From assembly GCA_965644315.1 (NCBI GenBank), contig CBFFRQ010000081.1, positions 186,001-250,000 on the forward strand: a stretch of DNA of 64,000 bases, written 5' to 3'. Positions within the stretch are counted from its first letter, which is position 1. The number at the start of each line of letters is the position of its first letter. The notes under the pieces were generated by a model that made no database searches, was not told the DNA's origin, and was given only the letters and a program-made list of their open reading frames with translations. The position numbers and the translations under genes are program-made. Positions 55,567 to 64,000 of this stretch are shown here, piece after piece. The stretch comes from Caecitellus pseudoparvulus (lineage: Eukaryota; Bigyra: Bicosoecida).

Positions 55567-56859
55567 ATGAGTTTTTTCGGCTTCGGGGGAGGCTCTAAAG
55601 CGGTAGAGCAGCCTAGTGGGCCACAGGCACCCAAACCAGTGTCAACACTTCATGAACTCGCCCAGACAGGCAGGTACCAGCAGTGGACGAAGCCAGACGG
55701 AGGCACTGTGCACGTGCTCGGTGTTACGCCGTGCTCCTCACTGAGTGCAGCAGAAGTTCGCCTGCTGGCCACCAGCATCAAGCCGGAGGCCGTGTATGTT
55801 GACATGCCCCCCGAGTATGTGAAAGACCTGCAATCTGAGATGTCCAAAACGCCCGACGGCCGCCCGCAGCTGCCAGGGCCCGAGTGGCCTGGCTTCTCCT
55901 TCCGCTGGGATCGGGGCTGGGCTGCAAGCATGACCGAGCACACCCAGCGCCTTCCCCGTGAGCTGGCCGTGCTGGCTGGCCTGGACTACTACGCGCCAGT
56001 TCGGGAGGCACTGCGGTACGTGGGGGCCAACCCCTCCACGCGGCTCATCACATATCCCTTCTCCGTCACACACAAGTATGATGACGCGTACGAGCCGCTG
56101 AGGTCAGTGGTCTCCTTGGAAGTTGACTTGGCCGCGCCGGCGGGGGAGTACTTTGGCACTACGTCCAACACCCTGCGCATCGTGCTGTACCCGAGCATGA
56201 GCAAAACACTCGCCTCCATCAACATCACCTTGCCCCCAGGAGAGTACTTCAACACGGACCAGCTGCGAGCTCTGCGTGCCGAGGCCCAGGCCACTGTGGA
56301 CGCAGCTGCAGCTGGCGTGCGTCCAGAGGAGTGGGACGGAACAACGCAGCTCATTGATGCGCTTCGCGAGATGCATGGACCCGACTTCAACCCAGCCAAC
56401 CCTCCAGACATGGCCTCCACAGTCCTCGTGAATTCTCTTGAGTACCACGTCAAGCAAGCACGCAGCGTCGCATTTGCAGTGCAAAGCGACCCAGGCCAGC
56501 ACGTCATGGCCGTGGTGGATGCTGCACGTGTCGCCTCGTACGGCGCAGAGTGGGAGGCGGCCACAGCGCCGGAGGCACTGTTTCCCGACCGCAAGTTCAC
56601 GACGCTGGCTGTCAAGTGGGGCTTGATCACGACGGTTATGGGGGGCGCAGGTGCACTGTACTGGAGAGCTGCCCGTTCGTGGCCCAAGACTGCTGTTGCT
56701 GCAACTGCACTCGCTGGAGTGTGGGGCGCGGGTGTGTACTGGGAAACCATGAACCAAGTCCCTATGGTGTGTGGCTCTAAGGTGCGACACGCACTTGCCC
56801 GACCAGTACAGCCAATTGGAGCCCACATCAAGCTTGACGGCAATGCCGGTGGCAAGTAA
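55567..56859 (+). CDS. TraB/PrgY-like domain protein with C-terminal membrane segments
   Basis: A single exon of 430 residues from ATG at 55567 (MSFFGFGGGSKAVEQ). After a Gly/Pro-rich start, GTVHVLGVTPCSSLSAAEVR and then IKPEAVYVDMPPEYV resemble the opening strand-helix-strand of the TraB/GumN/PrgY fold. Near the end, HVMAVVDAARVASYGAEWE resembles its closing strand. Two hydrophobic segments follow (about 363-378 and 387-402: LITTVMGGAGALYW, AVAATALAGVWGAGVYW), as in membrane-anchored TRABD relatives. Those act in organelle outer membranes (animal TRABD2 in Wnt cleavage, plant TRB proteins in ER-mitochondria tethering). The family call is tentative: the canonical metal-binding histidines of active TraB proteases are not evident, so the protein may be non-catalytic. 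Confidence 0.55.
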   Translation: MSFFGFGGGSKAVEQPSGPQAPKPVSTLHELAQTGRYQQWTKPDGGTVHVLGVTPCSSLSAAEVRLLATSIKPEAVYVDMPPEYVKDLQSEMSKTPDGRPQLPGPEWPGFSFRWDRGWAASMTEHTQRLPRELAVLAGLDYYAPVREALRYVGANPSTRLITYPFSVTHKYDDAYEPLRSVVSLEVDLAAPAGEYFGTTSNTLRIVLYPSMSKTLASINITLPPGEYFNTDQLRALRAEAQATVDAAAAGVRPEEWDGTTQLIDALREMHGPDFNPANPPDMASTVLVNSLEYHVKQARSVAFAVQSDPGQHVMAVVDAARVASYGAEWEAATAPEALFPDRKFTTLAVKWGLITTVMGGAGALYWRAARSWPKTAVAATALAGVWGAGVYWETMNQVPMVCGSKVRHALARPVQPIGAHIKLDGNAGGK

Positions 56860-56979
56860 ATGCAGCACCAGCACCAGCCGCACTGGGATACCTTTCGAAG
56901 TGGTGCTCGATAGTCTGGCTCAAGGATTGGCCTGTACACCCAGCCGGGAGGAGCTCGTCTGCAGCGCATGAAAGTGCAT

Positions 56980-57960
56980 TTAGAATCCACTTTTCGGCAA
57001 GATGTCCCAGTTCGGCTGCCCGTCGATGCCGACAACCCACTGGGGGTCGCAGTGCTGGCCAGTCAATGAAGCAGCCAAGGCAGCCGCTCGCTCAGCTTCG
57101 ATTTCGGCACCAGTCCAGGGTGGGGGCGTGGCCCCGCTGCAAACGCTCTGTATGGCTGTCCACTCCCCCTCGCCCCCCCCCCCTGCTGTCGCTGCCAAGG
57201 AGGCCAGAGCAGGGTCCAGCTCAAACCCACCTGCCTTGGCCATGCCTTTCCCACCCAGTGCACTGTATGATGTTAAGGACCCAGTTCCAAGGCGCACCCA
57301 AACAGAGGGTCGCATGGGACCCTGTAAACCCACCCCCATGCTAGCGTCCTTGTCGGTGTCAGCCAGAGAAGGGGCCCACAAGCCGTACACTGCCCAGCGA
57401 GCAAGTCCGCATGCTGAGAACGCGATATGTGAGCCAAAGGTCGCCTGGTCCAAGGGGCCGTTTTCAAACCACTCCGCCTGCTGGAATGCCTCTGATGCAT
57501 CTGCTGTCGGCTCAGGCCACTGGGTGACGAGAATCATCAGTGGCGACGCGGGGGGCTGCTCGGCCGCTGCTTCTCGCAGCGAGCCAGTGCAGGCTACGCG
57601 TGCGGCAGCAGGGTGCATGTGCTTGAGAGGCTTTTTGAACGCCTCCATCAACAAAAATGGCGGCAGCGCTTGTGAGATCACGATGGGAAGGTCAGCTGCT
57701 GCCAGGTGTGTCTCCATGTCTCCCGGAACCTCCGCGCCATCGCCACCCATGCCTCCCTTTGCACCACTGGCTGAAGATGAATCTTGTTGCGTCGCATGTC
57801 TGGCTCCTTTTCCGCCAGCCTTTCGTGGCTTTTTCGGTGCTGGGGCAGCTGCACGAGGTTTGGCGGGTGCGGATTTTGTGCCTTGGGCCACTTTCCCTGC
57901 AGTGCGCTTTGATGACCGTGTTCGACGTGCTATGCTCTCAGAACCTTCTTCTGCTGCCAT
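56980..57960 (-). CDS. Unrecognised protein with basic N-terminus
   Basis: A single exon of 326 residues that I do not recognise. The first 70 residues are rich in Lys, Arg, Ala and Pro (ARRTRSSKRTAGK, APAPKKPRKAGGKGARH), resembling nuclear localisation or chromatin-binding tails. The rest looks globular and Trp-containing (SPLMILVTQWPEPTADASEA, ARWAVYGLWAPSLADTD, PSVWVRLGTGSLTSYSALGG) and ends in GIDGQPNWDILPKSGF. No membrane segment, zinc motif or catalytic signature is visible. The ATG at 57960 is the first methionine after which the sequence becomes protein-like. Another in-frame ATG-like start 7 codons upstream is less natural. It is convergent with the TraB-like gene, 120 bp apart. A nuclear function is only inferred from the basic tail. 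Confidence 0.6.
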   Translation of the reverse strand: MAAEEGSESIARRTRSSKRTAGKVAQGTKSAPAKPRAAAPAPKKPRKAGGKGARHATQQDSSSASGAKGGMGGDGAEVPGDMETHLAAADLPIVISQALPPFLLMEAFKKPLKHMHPAAARVACTGSLREAAAEQPPASPLMILVTQWPEPTADASEAFQQAEWFENGPLDQATFGSHIAFSACGLARWAVYGLWAPSLADTDKDASMGVGLQGPMRPSVWVRLGTGSLTSYSALGGKGMAKAGGFELDPALASLAATAGGGGEGEWTAIQSVCSGATPPPWTGAEIEAERAAALAASLTGQHCDPQWVVGIDGQPNWDILPKSGF

Positions 57961-58355
57961 TTTATTCGAGTAAAGTTGCACTTTACACCCTCGAACCTTT
58001 TTAGTGTGCCTTGCTTGTGGTATTTACAGGACCGAAGGGAACGGTGCGGAAAACGGTTTCTCACCACCACCACGCCAATCTGTGCACGGGCGGTGGAGGC
58101 GAAGGAGCTCAAACTGCTGGAAGAATCAATGCAGTTTTGTGAAGTACACCCATAAATTAATGCTGAATTCAAGTTCATCGTTTGATTCATTCTAAATTGA
58201 CGATTTGGCCGGGCTTCCTTGGTTTGACTGGCGTGCTTCCCATCGAGCTCGGACAAGCAGAGACATGCTGAATTACAATGAATTATAAAATGCGATGACA
58301 TCCTAAGCATGACTAGCGGCTAACAAGCACGGCTAGCTCGCATCACGCACCTGCG
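57961..58355. other. Intergenic, 395 bp, AT-richer; no gene seen
   Basis: It lies between the unrecognised gene's start and receptor B's stop, both on the minus strand. The stretch 58130-58320 is noticeably AT-rich compared with flanking coding DNA, as expected for a promoter or 3' UTR. No structural element is recognised. Confidence 0.45.
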
Positions 58356-61300
58356 TCAACGTGAGTGGTCTGCAGGGCGGAGCAGGTGCGCGCCGCCCAT
58401 GCTCTGGGACTGTTCCAAGCCATCAGACTGAGTGGGGTTCGGAGATGAAGGCGAGGGAGGGGACTGATACGACGCACTGCGCTGCGTCAACGAGCGATCG
58501 GAGCCCCCAACTGGGGTGTAGTGAAGTTTCTCACCGCCAAGTGCAGATGCGCTTGCAGGAATATTCATGCGAAGCGTGCGACTCAGCTTGCTCTGGCTTG
58601 TCACCCCAAGTGCAGCCCGAACAAGCATGACTCGCTGCCAGCACGTGGCCACAGCCCAAACGCGCTGCAAACTTTCACAGCGCCCTTCTCTTGCCCTCGG
58701 AGAGAGGCCTAGCGCCCCGTGAGCAATCGCCACAGCGTGCCAAAGCCCGCCGAAAAAGATGCTCACCCCCAAAGCAAGCGCAAGACACAAGAAGCCCACC
58801 ACGATCACCGTACTGGTGGCTTCCACGACTGACACAGCCCGCTCCTGGCCTGACTCCCCACGCAGCTCGAAATCCATCAACCCCAACATCGAATCCACCC
58901 ACAGACTGGACTGGGACGCCACCGACAGCACATTCAGCGAGCTCGACGTGTACGGCTGTGCCGCCACGTGCAGCACCAGCCCGATGCCCAACACACCTGA
59001 CACTGCCGCCGCACGAGCGAAACGAGCCTGCACCGTCACTGCCAAAGCCAACAGCAGCACCTTCTGCAGCGTGATCAACAGCTCCCAGTACCAGAACCCA
59101 CCACAGCAGGCGCCACGAGCCTGCACTCGGTACCCTTCGTACAGGAAGCCTGCAGCGTGCTGGAAGGCCCGCACATGCAGGCGCCGCCTGTTCAGGCGCA
59201 GGAAGAGCATAGCGCCGATGGGGGCGCCGAGCCCCACGAACACCAGACCAATGCCTGCGAGGGCTCGAGCAGGTCCGAAGGTGGCGTCGAAGGAGCCGTG
59301 GCCAAGGCTGTGGCGGAACACGGTGAACCCAAATATGGGTTCGGGAAAAGTGTCAAGGAACTTGATGAAGGACTCCACAACGCCAAAGTGGACGAAGAAC
59401 AGAGCAATGAGAGCTGTCCGGGTTGCATAAGCGGACAGCGGCAGAGCAACAGCTGGTGAGAATGTCGCTGCCTTGGACATCCAGCTGCGGGTTGGCCTGC
59501 CACGGGGCCCAATGTCCGTCCAAGTGCTGGACGTGTCACGGGCAGAGTGACGGTCACCTGTTCTGCTCGTGTCAATGGGCGGGGGGAGGAAATCCGATGC
59601 AGTGCGCGATCCACTGCAAACTGAAGAATCGTCAGACTCGTGTGCTCGCTCCGATATGTGTGACTGCAGCGCTTCTCCAGAGAAGTCGAGCGCCTCGGGA
59701 AAGGAAGGTGCTGCCCGACCTGAGGCAGGGGAGAGGTCGTAGTCCATGCTGAACTGCGCCAAGTCAAGCGAGGCTTCGACGCCTTGGGGCTCGCGACCAG
59801 GCAACTGCAGACTGTCAGCGGGAGTTGCGTGCTCTCCGTATGCCGGAGGAGCAGCAGCGGTGCCAAGGCTTGCTTCCGGCTGCACACTTCCTTGCGCTTT
59901 TAAGGGCGGGAGAGTCACACCGTTTCTCCGGTGCTGCTGAATGTCAGACAGTACAACTGCAACTGCTGGCGCTTCGTGTGGAGCGGGAGGTTGAACCTTC
60001 AGAGAGCGAACTTGAAGAGGCAGCTCTTGGCTTTCCCCAGATTCGTCAGATGGCAACCGCCCTGGCAAAATGCGTGCAGACGTTCGAAGCCGCCTGACGG
60101 ACGGCATTCGCGCCGCGACTGTCGCAGGACAGCATGTTCCAGCCACACCAGACGCCCGAACGGCCCACAGCAACGCGAAAGGTAGCAGCACACACACCAC
60201 CGGCAGCGCCAGAGCCACGTACAGCTCCTCGTAGAAACCCAACCGCAGCCCACACTGCACGGCGGGACTCGAGGTCGAAAAGCCCTTCACCGCCACACCC
60301 AACGCTGACAGCACCCCGTCCAACGGCTTTGCAGGCGACAGCCCCGCTGCACTCAACAGGGCTGCCACCTGGGCCCACGACGACACGACACGGAACACCG
60401 CAGCAGGGGGCGTACTCACACCCTGCCCAGACCGGTTCAATGTCAGATACACCACGAAACCCAGCGCAATCACCATCGTCAGCACTGTCACTGCAACGTC
60501 GCTGCCGTCTCTCGGGCATGCTGTGCAGGGCGTGTCAGGGCCAGCCCGCCGCCACCCTGCCTCACACTCCCCACACATCGCCCCACGGTGCCCTTCCGCA
60601 CACTGCACCACAGAGCCATTGGCACGGCACACCGATGCAGGGGAACAAGGCAACATGGCACTGTCTGACGTCAAGGTCGGGCGCCCAGGCCCAGATCCCG
60701 CCACAGCAGCCAACACCCGACCCCCCGCTCTCAACCCGTACAGCGACCGGTACCCGCCCAGCAACGCCGGCGCAGCCGAAGAGAAACCTGACTGTGGCAG
60801 ACACTCCTCACACCACACTCCACCCTGCAGCACCAGCTGCCCCCCCGCACACACAGCGCCTTCCTCCGGGCACTCGATGCACACTCGGCCATCTGGACCA
60901 GCGTACGTCCCTGCAGCACACTGCCGGCACACTGGAGCATCCAGCACAGTCCCAGCCCGCACTGTGCCAGGTGCACAGGCTTCGCACGCCAGGCCAGTCT
61001 CTGACGCAGTCCCCTCTGCTGGGGTCTGGAAGCCCTCAGCACACTCGCACTGCATGGCACCTGGCGCCAGGCGCTGACTTGCATCACAAGCTGGTGGCAC
61101 AACCACCACTGACACGACGCTGTCCCCACCCTGCCCTGGTACGCCATACCCGCCCAGGCGCACCCGCAGTGCAGCACTGCCTACACTGAGCGGACGCAGC
61201 TCCAGGGACAGCGTGCCGCCTTGGCCTGTCCCCAGGCTCACCGCCACTGGACAAGGCTGGCTCAAGCATGCCACAAGAGGCAGGCTGCGCAACATGCTGC

Positions 61301-64000
61301 CCCTGCCCACTGCATCAGACACGTCCAGGTACAGTGTGCGCCGCTCCACACTGGCATCGGCGGCGATGACCAGCGACTGCCCGGTTCGTGACGGCAGCAA
61401 GACGTTGGATGCCGCCGCCAGAGGCGGGCCAGGCGCCAAGGACATGTTCACGGGCACGCTCTGCTCGTCGGCCAGGCTGCTGGGATCGGCCACGCTGCGC
61501 CCCAGCACCGTCAAACTGGCGGATGTCGCAGCATCGGCCCCCGAACCCCCTGCACACGCCCAGTCTGCGAACGTCTCCCACTGCAGCTCCCCACCTTCGC
61601 CGCCGCACATGTACCGGGCGTCCACAGACACCACTGCCGAGTCGCCCCTTGCTCCCAACTCCAGCCCGCCGTCCACCGGCACACCCACCTGCCACGCACT
61701 ATTCCCTGTGCTGCTCAGCTCCAACTCAGCACGCACAGCTGTGGGCAGCAGGTTCACCAACAACACGCCCCGCCTCGCCCACCCCAGCCCAGCCACGCGC
61801 ATGTCCACCTCGCTGGGCAACACAGCCAACACCGTCACCTGCATCACCACAGGCACGATCAAGGGGGCACCGCCACGCCGCCCGTCATTGCTGGACACGT
61901 GCAGCTGCGACCTGTACAGACCAGTGCGCGGCACTGCCGTCGCATTCAGGCGCAGTGTCACAGCCCTCACGCCGCCAGACGCTGTCACACCAGACGCAGA
62001 CCCCACCAAGCCCACCCATGCCTGTGCATCGGGCAGACTCACTGACCATGTCAACGGCGCTGTGCCGGTGTTCCGCACCAGCACCTGCACAGTGGACACG
62101 TCAGTCGGCGCCAAGGTCTGGTGCAAGGAAGCGGGCACCACACTCAGCCGAGGCGCCTGCACCACCAACGTGATGGGGATTGACACGCCCGGCACATCGG
62201 ACACGCTGCGGCGACCAGGCAGCGCAGGCACAGAGGATGATAGCGCCACCAACGACACCACGCCTCGGTACGTGCCACCTGCCAGCCCGCCTGGGGACAG
62301 CACAACAGTCACGGACCGATCTCCTGAGCCGATCGGCGCAGTCACTGCCGCCAGACCCACCCATGCCCCGCCACCCCCACGACCGACCACCGTCACAGAC
62401 CACGTCACGTGTGCAGGGGCCTGCACAGGGATGCTGCGAGTCACAGGAGCCACGGCTGGCCCAGCTTGTGCCTCCACCTGCACAGCGCTCACTGTGCTGC
62501 GCAGGTATGGCAGCGGGGCTGGCGAACGGGATGCACTGGGCCGTGGCGGCGCACCTGCTGACTGACTTGGCAAAGGCGTGCTGGCCCCTGATGGCGTTGG
62601 CGCCGGGCTGGACGATGCACTGGGCACCACCAACGGGGATGTGCTGGGCGCTGCCACGCCGCCTGGTCGCACTGTCAACGGCACAGCCCCAGTGCCCATG
62701 TTGACACCGGCAGCCACCACATCGACCACCACGTACACTGTCACAGCGCTGCCTTGAGGTGGGGACGGCACACCATCGCCGCCATCGACGACCAGTGACA
62801 CGTCCCAGTACTGTGTGCCGCCACCTCCACCAAGTGCCGCGGCCTGCACAGCTGCCTTGACCCACGTGATCGGGGCGGAGCACAAGGCTGCTTGGCTGGC
62901 CAAGCCTGGGCACATGATGGACTGCACTGTCACGGTAGGTGCAGCTGTGCCAGCCCGGCTGAGGGCAATGGTGTCACTGCTGAGAATAGTGCCCGCACTT
63001 GCTCCTTGGGATGTGGACCTGGAGCGGAGGAATGTGGTTTGAGGGGGCAGTCCAGGGACAGGTGTGGGTGTGGCAGGAGACAGCCATGTGAGGGTGGGGG
63101 GAGAGGAGGATGAAGGTGAGGGGGTGGTCGAAGGAGGGGCAGAAGCAGTGCTGGATGGTGAAGGCGAGCGTGATTGAGAGGCACTCGGTGTGCCCGAGAT
63201 CGAACTGGTGGCACTGCCAGTCACCGTGGTGCTCGTGCTGGGTGTGGCGCTCACTGCTGCACTGCTGGTGGCTGTGCCTGAGGCCCCGCTTGTTGGAGTC
63301 CCACTGCTTGTGGAACTTTGCGAAGGTGAGCGCGAAGCCGACGGGGAGTGCGAGGAGGTGGTGGAAGGCGATCTCGAGCTTGTTATGGATGAAGAGGGGG
63401 TCGCGGATGAGGTCGCCGTCATGGAGGAAGTGGCCGACACGGATGCAGTTTGAGATGGCGTGCCCGTGCTCGTCATGGAAGGCGTACTGGTCGCTGAAGG
63501 CGATGGCGTGGACGTGGGTGAACTTGTTTGGGAAGAAGTGCTTGTTGCGGAGGAAGTAGGCGTGAACGTCGGCGTTTCACTCGACGAAGGAGTGGGAGTC
63601 ACAGACGAGGAGGCAGTTGCTGACGTGCTTGGCGAAGAGCCTGATGACAAACTTGCTGTCGGAGAGGCTGTTGAGCTTGCAGTCTGACTTGCTGTTGAAG
63701 TGGGTGTTGGCGACGAAGTTGGGGAAGAAGTCTCACTCGGTGACGGAGTGGACGTGGAAGTTGCCGTGGCCGAGACGGTGCCAGACACAGACGGCGTGGG
63801 CGACGCTGTCGGTGTTGGACTTGGAGATGGTATGCACGTGTCCACTCCTGCCGACAAAACGGGCTTGAACAAGTCCACTCGTGGCTCGATGAACTGCCCC
63901 CTTCTGAACGAGTCATCACTGCGCAGGCCAGGCACGGCCATCTCACAAATGTAGCGATGCAGGCTCGCACATGAAGTATCCTCCAAAAGACCATCCTTCA
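58356..64000 (-). CDS. Receptor B: lectin/BACON/Cys-rich multi-TM protein, paralogue of A (cut by right edge)
   Basis: The open frame enters from the right edge within the end of a C-type-lectin module (TSCASLHRYICEMAVPGLRS, parallel to ISCANSFHFLCEMPVPGLRS in A) and runs about 1,880 residues without interruption. Then come an irregular Ser/Thr/Pro stalk (about 63850-63200), BACON-like modules (about 62420-61835), the GCC2/GCC3-like Cys-rich region (about 61090-60490), and about nine hydrophobic segments (60480-58740) with a long Ser-rich cytoplasmic loop at 60180-59319. The final 120 residues form a tail with a Ser/Pro cluster. Unlike A, there is no frameshift, so this copy shows the intact frame. 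It is presumably a surface receptor or channel-like sensor, with the ligand unknown. Its 5' lectin modules lie outside the window. Confidence 0.83.
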   Translation of the reverse strand, partial: KDGLLEDTSCASLHRYICEMAVPGLRSDDSFRRGQFIEPRVDLFKPVLSAGVDTCIPSPSPTPTASPTPSVSGTVSATATSTSTPSPSETSSPTSSPTPTSTASQTASSTASPTASLSSGSSPSTSATASSSVTPTPSSSETPTFTPTSSATSTSSQTSSPTSTPSPSATSTPSMTSTGTPSQTASVSATSSMTATSSATPSSSITSSRSPSTTSSHSPSASRSPSQSSTSSGTPTSGASGTATSSAAVSATPSTSTTVTGSATSSISGTPSASQSRSPSPSSTASAPPSTTPSPSSSSPPTLTWLSPATPTPVPGLPPQTTFLRSRSTSQGASAGTILSSDTIALSRAGTAAPTVTVQSIMCPGLASQAALCSAPITWVKAAVQAAALGGGGGTQYWDVSLVVDGGDGVPSPPQGSAVTVYVVVDVVAAGVNMGTGAVPLTVRPGGVAAPSTSPLVVPSASSSPAPTPSGASTPLPSQSAGAPPRPSASRSPAPLPYLRSTVSAVQVEAQAGPAVAPVTRSIPVQAPAHVTWSVTVVGRGGGGAWVGLAAVTAPIGSGDRSVTVVLSPGGLAGGTYRGVVSLVALSSSVPALPGRRSVSDVPGVSIPITLVVQAPRLSVVPASLHQTLAPTDVSTVQVLVRNTGTAPLTWSVSLPDAQAWVGLVGSASGVTASGGVRAVTLRLNATAVPRTGLYRSQLHVSSNDGRRGGAPLIVPVVMQVTVLAVLPSEVDMRVAGLGWARRGVLLVNLLPTAVRAELELSSTGNSAWQVGVPVDGGLELGARGDSAVVSVDARYMCGGEGGELQWETFADWACAGGSGADAATSASLTVLGRSVADPSSLADEQSVPVNMSLAPGPPLAAASNVLLPSRTGQSLVIAADASVERRTLYLDVSDAVGRGSMLRSLPLVACLSQPCPVAVSLGTGQGGTLSLELRPLSVGSAALRVRLGGYGVPGQGGDSVVSVVVVPPACDASQRLAPGAMQCECAEGFQTPAEGTASETGLACEACAPGTVRAGTVLDAPVCRQCAAGTYAGPDGRVCIECPEEGAVCAGGQLVLQGGVWCEECLPQSGFSSAAPALLGGYRSLYGLRAGGRVLAAVAGSGPGRPTLTSDSAMLPCSPASVCRANGSVVQCAEGHRGAMCGECEAGWRRAGPDTPCTACPRDGSDVAVTVLTMVIALGFVVYLTLNRSGQGVSTPPAAVFRVVSSWAQVAALLSAAGLSPAKPLDGVLSALGVAVKGFSTSSPAVQCGLRLGFYEELYVALALPVVCVLLPFALLWAVRASGVAGTCCPATVAARMPSVRRLRTSARILPGRLPSDESGESQELPLQVRSLKVQPPAPHEAPAVAVVLSDIQQHRRNGVTLPPLKAQGSVQPEASLGTAAAPPAYGEHATPADSLQLPGREPQGVEASLDLAQFSMDYDLSPASGRAAPSFPEALDFSGEALQSHISERAHESDDSSVCSGSRTASDFLPPPIDTSRTGDRHSARDTSSTWTDIGPRGRPTRSWMSKAATFSPAVALPLSAYATRTALIALFFVHFGVVESFIKFLDTFPEPIFGFTVFRHSLGHGSFDATFGPARALAGIGLVFVGLGAPIGAMLFLRLNRRRLHVRAFQHAAGFLYEGYRVQARGACCGGFWYWELLITLQKVLLLALAVTVQARFARAAAVSGVLGIGLVLHVAAQPYTSSSLNVLSVASQSSLWVDSMLGLMDFELRGESGQERAVSVVEATSTVIVVGFLCLALALGVSIFFGGLWHAVAIAHGALGLSPRAREGRCESLQRVWAVATCWQRVMLVRAALGVTSQSKLSRTLRMNIPASASALGGEKLHYTPVGGSDRSLTQRSASYQSPPSPSSPNPTQSDGLEQSQSMGGAHLLRPADHSR
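58825..59318 (-). repeat. Inverted repeat, arm B2 (partner 52387-52880)
   Basis: A 494-bp block of receptor B, exactly the same length as arm A2 and nearly identical to it, encodes hydrophobic segments 5-8 and the start of segment 9. Confidence 0.9.
60181..63192 (-). repeat. Long inverted repeat, arm B1 (partner 48751-51764)
   Basis: A 3,012-bp block of receptor B, nearly identical to arm A1 in reverse orientation. The inner ends of arms A1 and B1 are about 8.4 kb apart and enclose MRE11, the TraB-like gene and the unrecognised gene. Confidence 0.93.

Noticed and set aside
1-64000. tRNA, rRNA or transposon genes
   Set aside because: No cloverleaf-like T-arm motifs outside coding frames, no rRNA-like sequence, and no reverse transcriptase or transposase motifs were noticed. 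A tRNAscan and repeat-library search would settle this.

Overview
The window is nuclear DNA from a single-celled eukaryote. Genes sit on both strands and often lie only 8 to 200 bp apart. Introns are few and short (46-91 bp in most reconstructed models, two longer at 110 and 214 bp), with GTGCGT/GTGAGT/GTATGT-type donors. Some coding stretches are enormous (about 18 kb and 6.5 kb) and contain no visible intron. Mitochondrial proteins (GFM2-type elongation factor, bacterial-type TrpRS, FUN14) and GATOR2, MRE11 and myotubularin homologues confirm a eukaryote. Codon third positions are GC-rich. Secreted or membrane proteins carry long Ser/Thr/Pro tracts and C-type lectin, Cys-rich and multi-TM modules of a kind common in free-living protists such as stramenopiles. 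I cannot name the species or lineage from the sequence alone.

Layout. 1-556 (-): 5' part of a secreted Ser/Thr/Pro repeat protein, cut by the left edge. 1527-2116 (+): BAP31-like ER protein. 2287-3084 (-): riboflavin kinase. 3465-4180 (+): FUN14 protein with an EF-hand. 4317-6244 (-): mucin-like single-pass membrane protein. 7067-25284 (-): a giant (about 6,030 residue) BIRC6-type ubiquitin-conjugating enzyme. 25479-26333 (-): RBM42-like RNA-binding protein. 26437-27665 (-): tryptophanyl-tRNA synthetase. 28141-34617 (+): PH-C2-GRAM-myotubularin phosphatase. 34684-37545 (-): mitochondrial EF-G2/GFM2. 37880-39751 (-): F-box/LRR protein with an MGC acylation signal. 40605-43996 (+): WDR24-type GATOR2 subunit. 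44681-53208 (+): C-type-lectin/BACON/Cys-rich/multi-TM receptor A, with a one-base frameshift. 53217-55162 (-): MRE11. 55567-56859 (+): TraB-like membrane protein. 56980-57960 (-): unrecognised basic protein. 58356-64000 (-): receptor B, a paralogue of A in inverted orientation, cut by the right edge.

The most striking structure is the inverted pair of receptor genes. Two blocks (3.0 kb and 0.49 kb) are nearly identical between A and B, while the cytoplasmic loop between the blocks, the lectin-side linker and the C-terminal tail are unrelated. This looks like recent duplication or continuing gene conversion that homogenises the membrane core while recognition and signalling parts diverge. The rest is mostly housekeeping: cofactor synthesis, organelle translation, ubiquitin and endolysosomal/nutrient signalling, and DNA repair, arranged as head-to-head and tail-to-tail pairs with no operon-like logic. 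Exon coordinates below were built by hand from splice signals, reading-frame continuity and remembered family conservation. They need transcript support.
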